DNA of 64,000 nt from Sinosporangium siamense (lineage in GTDB: Bacteria > Actinomycetota > Actinomycetes > Streptosporangiales > Streptosporangiaceae): assembly GCF_016863435.1 (NCBI RefSeq), contig NZ_BOOW01000016.1, forward strand, positions 33,790-97,789. Reading direction: 5' to 3'. The first letter of the stretch is position 1. The number at the start of each line of letters is the position of its first letter. The position numbers and the translations under genes were made by a program. This document shows positions 35,520 to 43,892 of this stretch, piece by piece. The notes under the pieces are model-generated. The model saw only the letters and a list, made by a program, of their open reading frames with translations, was not told the DNA's origin and did no database searches.

Positions 35520-36337
35520 GCGGTGACCCCTAGCAGGCGGCGGGCGTTGCCTCCGGCGACGGCGGCGATCTCGTCGGGTTTGAGGCCGCTGGTGGCGAGG
35601 CGGAGTTGGGGGACGAGGGGCTCGTAATGGGGGGTGCGCGAGCCGTACACGAGGCGGTCGGCGCCGAGCTCGGCGGCGGTGAGCTCCAGGGCGTCGGGGG
35701 AGTTGAGCAGGCGGGTGGAGGTGTGGAAGCCGGGTTCGTCGGCGGCGGCCACCAGGAAGTCGCCCAGGTGGTAGAAGTGCGTGTCGAGGAAGACGACCGT
35801 GGCGCCGAGTCCGGCGAACGGTTGCCAGAAGTGCCTGACGTCGCCGCCGGTGAGGATGGTCAGGCCGAGCGCGGTGGCGCGGCGGGCCACGTGGCGCACG
35901 GAGGGGAAGACCGCCTGCACGCCCTGCTCTTCGGGGAACAGGCGCACGGTTTTGACGCCGGAGGCGGCGAGGCGGTCGAGTTCCCTGGCGGCGCCGAGGG
36001 GGTCGCGCAGGTCTGCCGTGCCGATCGGGATGACGGTCGGGGCGGGCACGCCGGCTGTGTCCGCCGGAGGCCGGCCGTGGGCGGGGGAGGGCTTTCCAGT
36101 CGCGCCGGGTGGGGAGGCGCTCGCGAGGGCGAGGATCTCGTCGTTGCCGCTTCGCATGTCGAACAGCGCCGCGCGCAGGGAGGCCACGGCCGCCGCGGTG
36201 GTGCGGTTGGCGGTCAGGGTTTGGGTGACCGCCTCGGGGGTGCCCGGGGGATGGTCGCGGTCGGGATAGTCACCGACGAGGACGTCCACGTCGAGCGTGA
36301 TGGTCAGCTCGCCGAGGAGCCTGTTGGCCTCGAACAC
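35516..36337 (-). CDS. amidohydrolase-related protein
   Basis: 273 residues, distantly similar to the amidohydrolase downstream. The N-terminal HxH is absent (VDVLVGDYPDRD in its place), while later barrel features are kept (ILTGGDVRHFW, LDTHFYHLGD, ADRLVYGSRTPHY). Family members with altered ligands exist, and many such pairs work as a complex; here that is inference. GTG 36337 has GGAGGCGGAG upstream. First gene of the two-gene operon; operator copy 3 ends 49 bases before the start. Confidence 0.75.
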   Translation of the reverse strand: MFEANRLLGELTITLDVDVLVGDYPDRDHPPGTPEAVTQTLTANRTTAAAVASLRAALFDMRSGNDEILALASASPPGATGKPSPAHGRPPADTAGVPAPTVIPIGTADLRDPLGAARELDRLAASGVKTVRLFPEEQGVQAVFPSVRHVARRATALGLTILTGGDVRHFWQPFAGLGATVVFLDTHFYHLGDFLVAAADEPGFHTSTRLLNSPDALELTAAELGADRLVYGSRTPHYEPLVPQLRLATSGLKPDEIAAVAGGNARRLLGVTA

Positions 36338-36385
36338 CGTTGCTCCGCCTCCGCTGCCGGGTTATCTGCACGACAATGCGACAGA

Positions 36386-36403
36386 TTACGGTCTGGGCCT
36401 TAA
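36386..36403. promoter_or_regulatory. operator copy 3 (degenerate)
   Basis: TTACGGTCTGGGCCTTAA. The left half and centre are identical to copy 1; the right half differs at two positions. It lies before the amidohydrolase operon, 15 kb from the regulator gene. Confidence 0.6.
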
Positions 36404-36423
36404 TTGGGCAACATGCCTCACGC

Positions 36424-36510
36424 TCAGCTCATCCAGTTGACCACGATGCCGATGGGCACCGACAGCAGGAGGCCGGCGCCGAAGAACAGCCACTGGCGGC
36501 CAGATGCACC
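36424..36510 (-). pseudogene. 3' end of a lost membrane protein gene
   Basis: On the minus strand the frame GRQWLFFGAGLLLSVPIGIV and VNWMS ends in a stop at 36424. It is one membrane helix with a short tail, GC3-biased, with no start; a remnant of a larger membrane protein. Confidence 0.35.
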
Positions 36511-36595
36511 GAGTCGGCGACGCCGTCAGAGGTGTCGTGCCTTTTCCGTTTGCTCGGGCTCACCCCTCCATTCCACCGCGAACCCGGCGGAACAG

Positions 36596-37558
36596 CTACG
36601 AAAAGCCGCCGGAGAAAGCACGCCGGAGGCCCGCCGCGCGCAGTTCGGGCACGACGGCGGAGGTGACGGTGTCCGGGATGAGCCAGCTCGCATGTGTGTG
36701 GGCGAGGATGCGCAAGGCGGCGGCAGGCACCCCCGCCTCGTGCAGGCGGACCAGATAGCGTTCGCCCTGGTCGCGAAGAGGGTCGTGCTCACTGACGAGG
36801 ATGACGGCAGGCGGGAGCCCCGACAGGTCGGGCGCGTGCAGCGGTGAGGCGTAGGGGTGGGCGGGGTCGCCGCCGTCGAGATAGTGCATGGCGAACTCGC
36901 GGATGGCCGTGGGGGTGAGGGCACCCCCGGCGGGGTTGAAGGCCGAGTCGGGGGTGAGGTCGAGCGCGGGCATGTCGAGGTGTTGCAGGAGCGGGAGGGG
37001 GAGGCCGCGGTCGCGGGCGGCGAGGCAGAGGGCGGCGGCCAGGTTGGCGCCCGCGCTGGCGCCGCCGACGGCGACGCGCGCCGGGTCGGCGCCGAGGCCG
37101 GATGCGTGATCCAGGAGCCAGGTATAGGCGGCGAGGCAGTCCTCAAGGGCGGTGGGGAAGGGATGTTCCGGCGCGAGCCGGTAGTCGACCGACACCACCA
37201 TGCACGGCACGAGTGTCGCCATCGGTCCGCATTCGACCTCACCGGTGTCGAGGTCGCCGTGCACCCAGCCGCCGCCGTGCATGAAGAGATAGGCGGGAGC
37301 GGGGGAGGGCAGGTCGTGCGGGCGCAGGATCCTGACGACGATCTCCCCGCGGCGCACCGGCACATGGTGGTGCGTCACCTTCACCCGGGGATCGGGGGCC
37401 GGGGCGACGGACAGCAGGGTCTCCGCGGCCCGGCGGCGCATCTCCGCCAGGTCGGCGGGCGGCTGAGTCTCGGCGGCGCCGGCGGCCAGGCCCGCGAAAT
37501 ATCGCCGGACGGGCGGATCGAGGTGCACGGGGGAGAGGGGAGTGGGGTCGGGGTTCAC
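36596..37558 (-). CDS. alpha/beta hydrolase, HSL (hormone-sensitive lipase) family
   Basis: 320 residues. HGGGW forms the oxyanion hole, the nucleophile is in GGASAGAN, the acid in SEHDPLRD and the His in AHTHASW. DYRLAPEHPFPTALEDC is a further HSL-family mark. No signal peptide, so an intracellular esterase for short-chain esters. GTG 37558 has GGAAGG upstream at good distance; GTG 37567 is possible. It lies downstream of a TetR gene on the same strand, with tandem hairpins between. Confidence 0.9.
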   Translation of the reverse strand: MNPDPTPLSPVHLDPPVRRYFAGLAAGAAETQPPADLAEMRRRAAETLLSVAPAPDPRVKVTHHHVPVRRGEIVVRILRPHDLPSPAPAYLFMHGGGWVHGDLDTGEVECGPMATLVPCMVVSVDYRLAPEHPFPTALEDCLAAYTWLLDHASGLGADPARVAVGGASAGANLAAALCLAARDRGLPLPLLQHLDMPALDLTPDSAFNPAGGALTPTAIREFAMHYLDGGDPAHPYASPLHAPDLSGLPPAVILVSEHDPLRDQGERYLVRLHEAGVPAAALRILAHTHASWLIPDTVTSAVVPELRAAGLRRAFSGGFS

Positions 37559-37587
37559 CGTACACACCTTCCGGGACGGGGGAGGGG

Positions 37588-37635
37588 CCTCCCGGCATGC
37601 TGCGGGAGGGAGCGGCCTCCCGGCGTTGTGGGAGG
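37588..37635. terminator. two tandem hairpins between TetR and esterase genes
   Basis: CCTCCCG-N8-CGGGAGG (37588-37609) followed by CCTCCC-N8-GGGAGG (37616-37635). They may end the TetR transcript before the esterase gene or attenuate it. Confidence 0.45.
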
Positions 37636-37706
37636 GAGGGGCGTCGGCGGGGAAGGACGGGCGGGCATCCCAACGCGTGGCTCGCCTGGGGAAACGTCCG
37701 CGTGTC

Positions 37707-38417
37707 TCACACTGCGGGGGACGTCGCCGGGTGCGGTGCGAGGTCGTGTTCCAGGGATTTGGCGTATGCCTCGATGCTCTCCACCAGGTCGACGCTCTCG
37801 GGGTCGAGGAGCCACTGGGTGGAGATCCCGTCGAGGGTCGCGAGGATCTCGACGGCCTTGAGCCGCGGGTCGACCTCGGGCCGGATCTCGCCGCGCTCCT
37901 GCCCGACTTGGAGTGACTCGGTCACCAGGCGGCGCATCTCCCGATAACGCCGCACAAACGTCTCGTGCGCGGGAGCTCCGGGATCGAGATTCTCCGCGAG
38001 GAGTACGGCGAAGAGCCTGGTCAGCCCGGCCTCCTCATGATTGCGGTGGGCGAAGGCGGGCATCTCGCGGATCGTGCGCAGTCCGCCGAGCGCGCCGACT
38101 TCCCGCGCGAACTCCAGGCTGCGGGCGTCGCGCCACTCGATGACGGCGCGCAGCAGCCCCTCCTTGTTGCGGAAGTGGTAGAGCAGCCCCGGCTCGGTGA
38201 TGCCGACCCGGGCGGCGATCTCGGTCATGCCGGTGCCGCGGAACCCGGTGCGGGCGAACAGCTCCGCGGCCACCGCCACGATCTCCTCCCGGCGCCGGGC
38301 TCCCCGCGCGGACCCTCTCCGCGAAGCCTCGCCGTCCGAAGACGTGCCTTCCGAAGACCTGCCTTCTGAAACACCTGAAGAACCTGAAGAACCCGAGGAG
38401 CCTCTGTTCTGTGCCAT
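37707..38417 (-). CDS. TetR-family transcriptional regulator
   Basis: 236 residues. A Ser/Gly/Glu low-complexity tail of ~45 residues precedes the HTH (GTGMTEIAARVGITEPGLLYHFRNKEGLL). The C-terminal domain is the TetR_C type with QWLLDPESVDL. ATG 38417 follows GAGAGG. It is divergent from the GH78 rhamnosidase gene, and the 22-base palindrome at 38433-38454 lies between them, so it probably represses both itself and the rhamnosidase. Confidence 0.9.
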   Translation of the reverse strand: MAQNRGSSGSSGSSGVSEGRSSEGTSSDGEASRRGSARGARRREEIVAVAAELFARTGFRGTGMTEIAARVGITEPGLLYHFRNKEGLLRAVIEWRDARSLEFAREVGALGGLRTIREMPAFAHRNHEEAGLTRLFAVLLAENLDPGAPAHETFVRRYREMRRLVTESLQVGQERGEIRPEVDPRLKAVEILATLDGISTQWLLDPESVDLVESIEAYAKSLEHDLAPHPATSPAV

Positions 38418-38432
38418 GCCTCTCACTCTAGA

Positions 38433-38454
38433 TTACTTACTAACAACTAAGTAA
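38433..38454. promoter_or_regulatory. operator between TetR and rhamnosidase genes
   Basis: TTACTTA-N8-TAAGTAA, perfect seven-base arms. It ends 8 bases before the GTG of the rhamnosidase gene and overlaps its ribosome binding site region. Confidence 0.7.
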
Positions 38455-38462
38455 GGATTTCC

Positions 38463-41204
38463 GTGGACGACATCCGAATCAAGGTGGAGCACCTCGGCGA
38501 ACCATTCGGAATCGGTGTGAGCACCCCCCGGCTGTCCTGGACCGTCGACACCGGCCGGGAGGGTTGGCGCCAGACCGCCTATGAGATCGAGGTGCACCGC
38601 GAAGACGGCGGGGACGAACGGGTGTGGGTGAGGTCGGGCGAGTCGGTCCTCGTACCGTGGCCGTTCACCCCGCTGACCTCCCGCGAGCGGGTCACCGTGC
38701 GAGTGCGTGTCACGGATCGGGACGGCGACCCCTCGCCCTGGAGCCGGGCGTGCCACATCGAGGCGGGGCTTCTCACCCCCGAGGACTGGTCGGCGCGGTT
38801 TGTCGCCGGCGGGCAGACGGTCCGCAAGGAGTTCCGCGTCGCCTCCGGCCTGGTCCGCGCCCGCCTCTACGCGTCGGCCCTGGGCGTCTACGAGGCGGAA
38901 ATCAACGGCACGCGCGTCGGCGACCACGTGCTCGCCCCCGGCTGGACCAGCTACGCCCACCGGCTCCGCTACCAGACCTTCGACGTCACTCACCTGCTCT
39001 CCGAGGGCCCGGCCGCGATCGGCGCGATCCTCGGCGACGGGTGGCACCTCGGGCGGCTGGGCTTCGGCGGCGGCCGCAGGCATATCTACGGCGACCGCCG
39101 CGCCTTCCTCGCCCAACTCGAACTCTTCTACCAGGACGGCACCGCCGAACGCGTCGTCACCGACGACACCTGGCCGGCGGCCGGCGGCCCGATCGTGTCG
39201 TCGGGCATCTACGAGGGCGAGGTCCACGACGCCCGCCTGGAACGCCCCGGCTGGTCGGAGCCGAAAGCCCCACCTGACCAGGACCAACACCCCATTGAGG
39301 TGATAAATCGGGATCTATCTGTACTGACTGCCCCTACCGGCCCCCCAATTCGCCGCACCGAACTCCACCCCCCGACAGCAACCCTCACCTCCCCCTCAGG
39401 CAAGAAGATCCTCGACTTCGGCCAGAACCTCGTCGGCCGCCTCCGCGTGACCGCCTCCGGCAACCCCGGCGAACGGGTGGTACTCAAGCACGCCGAAGCG
39501 CTGGAGAACGGCGACCTCTGCACCCGCCCCCTCCGCACCGCCGACAGCACCGACGTCTACATCCTGCGCGGCGGCGACGAGGAGACCTGGGAACCCCGCT
39601 TCACCTTCCACGGCTTCCGCTACGCCTCGATCGAGGGCCCCGTCACCGAGGCCGTCGCCGTCGTCTGCCACACCGACCTGGAACGTTCCGGCTGGTTCGA
39701 ATGCTCCGACCCCCTGCTGAACAGACTCCACGAGAACATCGTCTGGAGCACCCGCGGCAACTTCCTCGACGTCCCCACCGACTGCCCGCAGCGCGACGAA
39801 CGCCTCGGCTGGACCGGCGACCTGCAGGTCTTCGCTCCCACCGCCACCTTCCTTTACGGCACAGCCGGCATGTTGACCTCCTGGCTGGCGGACCTGATGA
39901 GTGAGCAGGCTGAGGACGGGGCGGTTCCGCTGATCGCTCCCAACGTGCTGGGGGATGTGGCCTACATCCCTGTGGCCGGCTGGAGCGACGCCGCCGTGGT
40001 CGTGCCGTGGACCCTCTACGAGCGATACGGCGACGCCGACATATTGCGCACCCACTTCGACGGCATGCGCCGCTTCGTCGACCACGTGGCCGCCCATGCC
40101 GGCCCGGACCGCCTGTGGAACTCGGGCTTCCAGATCGGCGACTGGCTCCACCCGGCCGCACCCCCCGACCGCCCGCACGAATCCGGCACCCCGCCCGAAC
40201 TCGTGGCAACCGCCTACTTCGCCCGCTCCGCCGCACTCGTCGCCGCAGCCGCCGACGTCCTGGGCCGTGAGGCGTCAAGGGAACGCTACGAGGCACTCGC
40301 CGCCGAGGTGCGGGAGGCGTTCCGAGCGGAGTACACGACCGGGAACGGCCGCCTGCTGAGCGACTCGCCGACGGCCTACGCGCTGGCCCTCCGCTTCGAC
40401 CTGCTCACCCCCGGCCAACGTGCGCCCGCCGCCCGCCGCCTGGCCGCCCTAGTGCGAGCCGGCGGCCACGCGGTGCCCACCGGCTTCCTCGGCACACCGC
40501 TGATCTGCGACGCCCTGGCCGAGAACGGCCACCTCGACGACGCCTACCGCCTGCTGATGCGCCGCGAATGCCCGTCGTGGCTCTACCCGGTCACCATGGG
40601 CGCCACCACCGTCTGGGAACGCTGGGACGCCCTCCTCTCCGACGGTTCCGTCAACCCGGGCGGCATGACGTCCTTCAACCACTACGCCTTCGGCGCCGTG
40701 GCCGACTGGATGCACCGCACCGTCGCGGGCCTGGCCCCCGCCGCCCCCGGCTATCGCACGCTGGCGGTCGCCCCCCGCCCCGGCGGCGGCCTGACGTGGG
40801 CACGGGCCCGGCTGCGGACACCGTACGGCACGGCGGAGTCGGCCTGGTCGATCGAGGACGGCCACCTGACGCTGGAGGTCGAGGTGCCGCCGAACACGAC
40901 GGCGCTGATCGACCTGCCGGGCGGGGAACGGGCCGAGGTCGGGGCGGGCAGGCATCGCCGGCGTGTGCCGTACGCGCCGGTGGAGGAGCCGCCGACGCTC
41001 GACAGCACGCTCGACCGGTTGGACGGCGATGTAAAAGCGGCCGTCGTCGAGGCGATCGCCCGCCATCAGCCGGATTTCGCCCCCTTCCTGCCGCGGGCGC
41101 TGAGCGGCGGGATGACCGTGCGGCGCGCGGTCGAGGCGGTGCGCGGCGGCGAGGACATGCTGGCCGCCGTGGCGGCGGCGATCAGTTCACCGCAGCGCCA
41201 TTGA
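38463..41204 (+). CDS. alpha-L-rhamnosidase, GH78
   Basis: 913 residues in the full GH78 layout: N-terminal beta domains (WTVDTGREGWRQTAYEIEV; LYASALGVYEAEINGTRVGD), then the (alpha/alpha)6 catalytic barrel and a C-terminal beta domain (NHYAFGAVADWMHRTVAG). The catalytic region contains DCPQRDERLGWTGD with the general-acid Glu. It removes terminal alpha-L-rhamnose from glycosides. No signal peptide, so the substrate must be imported. GTG 38463 follows AAGGA. About 60 extra residues at the C-terminus are helical and unusual for the family. It is divergent from a TetR gene that probably controls it. Confidence 0.93.
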   Translation: MDDIRIKVEHLGEPFGIGVSTPRLSWTVDTGREGWRQTAYEIEVHREDGGDERVWVRSGESVLVPWPFTPLTSRERVTVRVRVTDRDGDPSPWSRACHIEAGLLTPEDWSARFVAGGQTVRKEFRVASGLVRARLYASALGVYEAEINGTRVGDHVLAPGWTSYAHRLRYQTFDVTHLLSEGPAAIGAILGDGWHLGRLGFGGGRRHIYGDRRAFLAQLELFYQDGTAERVVTDDTWPAAGGPIVSSGIYEGEVHDARLERPGWSEPKAPPDQDQHPIEVINRDLSVLTAPTGPPIRRTELHPPTATLTSPSGKKILDFGQNLVGRLRVTASGNPGERVVLKHAEALENGDLCTRPLRTADSTDVYILRGGDEETWEPRFTFHGFRYASIEGPVTEAVAVVCHTDLERSGWFECSDPLLNRLHENIVWSTRGNFLDVPTDCPQRDERLGWTGDLQVFAPTATFLYGTAGMLTSWLADLMSEQAEDGAVPLIAPNVLGDVAYIPVAGWSDAAVVVPWTLYERYGDADILRTHFDGMRRFVDHVAAHAGPDRLWNSGFQIGDWLHPAAPPDRPHESGTPPELVATAYFARSAALVAAAADVLGREASRERYEALAAEVREAFRAEYTTGNGRLLSDSPTAYALALRFDLLTPGQRAPAARRLAALVRAGGHAVPTGFLGTPLICDALAENGHLDDAYRLLMRRECPSWLYPVTMGATTVWERWDALLSDGSVNPGGMTSFNHYAFGAVADWMHRTVAGLAPAAPGYRTLAVAPRPGGGLTWARARLRTPYGTAESAWSIEDGHLTLEVEVPPNTTALIDLPGGERAEVGAGRHRRRVPYAPVEEPPTLDSTLDRLDGDVKAAVVEAIARHQPDFAPFLPRALSGGMTVRRAVEAVRGGEDMLAAVAAAISSPQRH

Positions 41205-41238
41205 CGGTGTGAGCGCAGTCACTCTAACGTGAATAACT

Positions 41239-41252
41239 ACCAATCAGTTGGT
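41239..41252. promoter_or_regulatory. glycoside-locus operator, copy 1
   Basis: ACCAATCAGTTGGT (arms ACCAA and TTGGT), 17 bases before the DUF3089 gene. The same 14 bases occur as the reverse complement at 46263-46276, beside a TetR gene. Confidence 0.7.
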
Positions 41253-41269
41253 CGGTTTCTGGAGCGCAG

Positions 41270-42463
41270 ATGCACGCTTTCCTGTCCCTCACCACCGCCT
41301 TCACCCTGGTTTCGGCCCCCACCCCCATGGCGGCACCGCTTCAACAGCCCGTCTGGCTCTGCAAGCCCGGCTCCACCGCCGACTTCTGTGAGACGACCGC
41401 CCTCAACGCCACGGTCGTCAACCCCGGTGGCGCCACCTCGGTCGAACCCTTCGAACGCCCCCAGCAGCGCCCGGTCGACTGCTTCTACGTCTATCCCACG
41501 GTCAACCTCCTGCCCGAGTCCACACCGCCCACGGCCGAGGACGAAGAGGAGACCGTCACGCTCATGCAGGCCGGCCGCCTCACGCAGCACTGCCGCATGT
41601 TCGCCCCGATGTACCGCCAGGCCCCCCTGACCTCCTACGTCATCGGCGGCCTCGGCCTGCCGACCGACTTCGAGACCGGCTACCAGGACGTCAAACAGGC
41701 CTTCGCCCACTACTGGAACAACGACAACCTCGACCCGGCGACCGGCAAACGGCGCGGAGTGGTGTTCCTCGGCCACTCCCAGGGCGCCGCCGTCGTCGCG
41801 CGGCTACTCCAGGAGGAGTTCGACGGCAAACCGGAGAAGTCAGACCAACTGGTCGCGGCCTACATCATGGGCACCGACGTCAAGGTGCCCATGGACGCCA
41901 CCTCAGGCGGAGGAAACGACCCGGGCGCCACCTTCCAGCACATCCCCTCCTGCGAACGCCCGAACCCCTCGGCACCGATCCCGACCGGCTGCGTCGTCGC
42001 CTTCTCCGCCTACGACATGCCCGCCGCCGACGCCGACAAGGCCGCCCTCGGCCGGACCACCAACCTCACCCACCGCGTCCTGTGCTCCAGCCCGTCCGCC
42101 CTGCTCACCGGCGCCCGGCACACCGACACGCTCCCGATGCGCGCCTACATGCCGACCAGGCAACTGCTGCGCGGCAACATCCTGTCCCCCTCGGGGGCGC
42201 TCACCCTGCTGTTCGGCGACTACCGCCCCACCACTTACCCGACCGGTTATGCGACCTACCCCGGCCAGGTGACCGGCCGGTGCACCTGGGCGACCGGGAC
42301 CAAGGGCCGCGTCGACTGGCTCCAGGTCGACGGCCTTGAGAACATCAAGAAGAACCACACCGCGCTCGGCCTGCACGTCATGGACTTCAACGTCGACGCC
42401 GGCGGCATCGGCGACCTCGTCGCCGCCCAGGCCGCCACGTGGACCGCGGGTCAGGGGCACTGA
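41270..42463 (+). CDS. secreted DUF3089 lipase/esterase-like protein
   Basis: 397 residues. N-terminal signal peptide, then the DUF3089 domain: CFYVYPTVNLL, HYWNNDN and the nucleophile elbow FLGHSQGAAVV with Ser. The Cys residues in the mature part probably form disulfides. The family is a group of alpha/beta hydrolases found in actinomycetes and thought to be lipases. It is the first gene after operator copy 1 and is followed after 5 bases by the GPH transporter, which suggests it trims an ester outside the cell before uptake. ATG 41270. Confidence 0.86.
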   Translation: MHAFLSLTTAFTLVSAPTPMAAPLQQPVWLCKPGSTADFCETTALNATVVNPGGATSVEPFERPQQRPVDCFYVYPTVNLLPESTPPTAEDEEETVTLMQAGRLTQHCRMFAPMYRQAPLTSYVIGGLGLPTDFETGYQDVKQAFAHYWNNDNLDPATGKRRGVVFLGHSQGAAVVARLLQEEFDGKPEKSDQLVAAYIMGTDVKVPMDATSGGGNDPGATFQHIPSCERPNPSAPIPTGCVVAFSAYDMPAADADKAALGRTTNLTHRVLCSSPSALLTGARHTDTLPMRAYMPTRQLLRGNILSPSGALTLLFGDYRPTTYPTGYATYPGQVTGRCTWATGTKGRVDWLQVDGLENIKKNHTALGLHVMDFNVDAGGIGDLVAAQAATWTAGQGH

Positions 42464-42468
42464 CCGCG

Positions 42469-43836
42469 ATGACATCCACCCTGCCTCCAGTACGGCGGAC
42501 GCCCGCCGTGCCGGGGATCGGAGAGAAGTTCGCCTACTTCGGCGGCGTGCTCGGCGCCTCCGTCATGGGCGGCGTCACCGGCTTCCTCATGCTCTATCTC
42601 ACCGAGGCGGTCGGCGTCGGCGCGGCGGCGGTCGGCACCCTGCTGCTGGTGGCGCGGATCGTCGACGGCGTCGGCGACCCCGTCATGGGCTACATCGTCG
42701 ACCACCTGCCCACGACGAAGCGGGGGAGGTTCCGGAGCTACGTGCTGGTCGGCGCGGTGTTGTGCGCGTTGTGCGCCGTCGCGATGTTCGTCGCGCCCGC
42801 CTGGTTCCCCTCCGCGCTGGCCGGCGCGTGGATCGCCTATCTGCTGTGGGGGGTGGTGTTCGACTTCATGCAGATCCCGCTGGCGTCGCTGGTGCCGTCC
42901 ATCACCGACGATCCGAAGTCCCGCGGCCACCTCGCCGGCATCGGCGGCTTCACCACGCTGATCGGCGCGGCGATCGTCACCGGCGTCACGCTGCCGATGG
43001 TCGGCGCGTTCGGCGGCGGCACCCGGGGCTGGCTGATGTACGCGACGGTCTTCTGCCTCGCCGGCCTCGCCCTGGTGGTGATCATGGTGCTCGGCGTCAG
43101 GGAGCGGGTCGTGCCGGTGTCGCCGGAGCGCTACCGGCTCGCCGACGTGCGCCGGGTCTTCTTCTCCGGCCGCGCCGTGCCGATCCTGCTGCTGGCCAAG
43201 GTGTGCGTGCAGGTCGCGAGCGGGTCGCTCACGGCGGCTCTGCCGTACTTCTTCCTCTATTACGTCGGCGACCAGAAATACATGTCGATGGTCGCGCTGG
43301 TGATGGCGGTGCCCATGGTGATCGGCGCGGTCGTCGTGCCCGCCCTGGCCCGGCGCATCGGCTCGAAACCGTCCTACATGGTCAGCCTCGGCGTCGCCAT
43401 CGCCGGCCTGGCGCTGATCTACGTGATGCCGGCCAACCCTGCGCTCGTCCTGTCGTGCTTCGGCGTGGCCGGCTTCGGGCTCGGCGGGTCGGTCGCGCTC
43501 AACCTGCTCCTGCTGGCCGAGCTGACCGACTACACCGAATGGAAACACGGCTACCGCACCGAGGGCTCGCTGAACGCGATGACGTCGTTCGCCACCAAGG
43601 CGGGCGGCGGCGTCGGCGGCGGCCTCGTGGCCTACGTGATGGCGCTGACCGGCTTCCAGTCCGGGGGAGTGGCGCAGAACGAAGGGGCGATCCACGGCAT
43701 CCTGCTCGCCCAGAGCGTGGTGCCCGCCGTGATCGGGATCCTCGGCGTGCTGGCCTTCGCGGCCTATCCCATCACCCGCGCCGTCGCCGCCCGAGCCACC
43801 GCGGAACTCGCCGAGCGCCGCACAGCGACGGCCTGA
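42469..43836 (+). CDS. GPH-family sugar:cation symporter (MFS)
   Basis: 455 residues with about 12 membrane helices. The N-terminal motif ARIVDGVGDPVMGYIVDH is diagnostic of glycoside-pentoside-hexuronide:cation symporters (MelB type), and TDYTEWKHGYRTEG is the conserved loop between helices 10 and 11. It imports a glycoside or sugar with H+ or Na+. ATG 42469 is six bases after the DUF3089 stop. Between a secreted esterase, rhamnosidase and glucosidase, a plant glycoside or similar is the likely cargo. Confidence 0.92.
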   Translation: MTSTLPPVRRTPAVPGIGEKFAYFGGVLGASVMGGVTGFLMLYLTEAVGVGAAAVGTLLLVARIVDGVGDPVMGYIVDHLPTTKRGRFRSYVLVGAVLCALCAVAMFVAPAWFPSALAGAWIAYLLWGVVFDFMQIPLASLVPSITDDPKSRGHLAGIGGFTTLIGAAIVTGVTLPMVGAFGGGTRGWLMYATVFCLAGLALVVIMVLGVRERVVPVSPERYRLADVRRVFFSGRAVPILLLAKVCVQVASGSLTAALPYFFLYYVGDQKYMSMVALVMAVPMVIGAVVVPALARRIGSKPSYMVSLGVAIAGLALIYVMPANPALVLSCFGVAGFGLGGSVALNLLLLAELTDYTEWKHGYRTEGSLNAMTSFATKAGGGVGGGLVAYVMALTGFQSGGVAQNEGAIHGILLAQSVVPAVIGILGVLAFAAYPITRAVAARATAELAERRTATA

Positions 43837-43845
43837 CAGCAGACC

Positions 43846-43876
43846 GCCTCACGTCCCCTAGCGTGGGACGTGAGGC
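43846..43876 (+). terminator. 12-bp hairpin between symporter and carboxylesterase genes
   Basis: GCCTCACGTCCC and GGGACGTGAGGC pair perfectly around a 7-base loop, 9 bases after the symporter stop and before the ribosome binding site of the next gene. It may partly terminate the transcript. Confidence 0.7.
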
Positions 43877-43892
43877 CCCCACGGGAGGCAAC

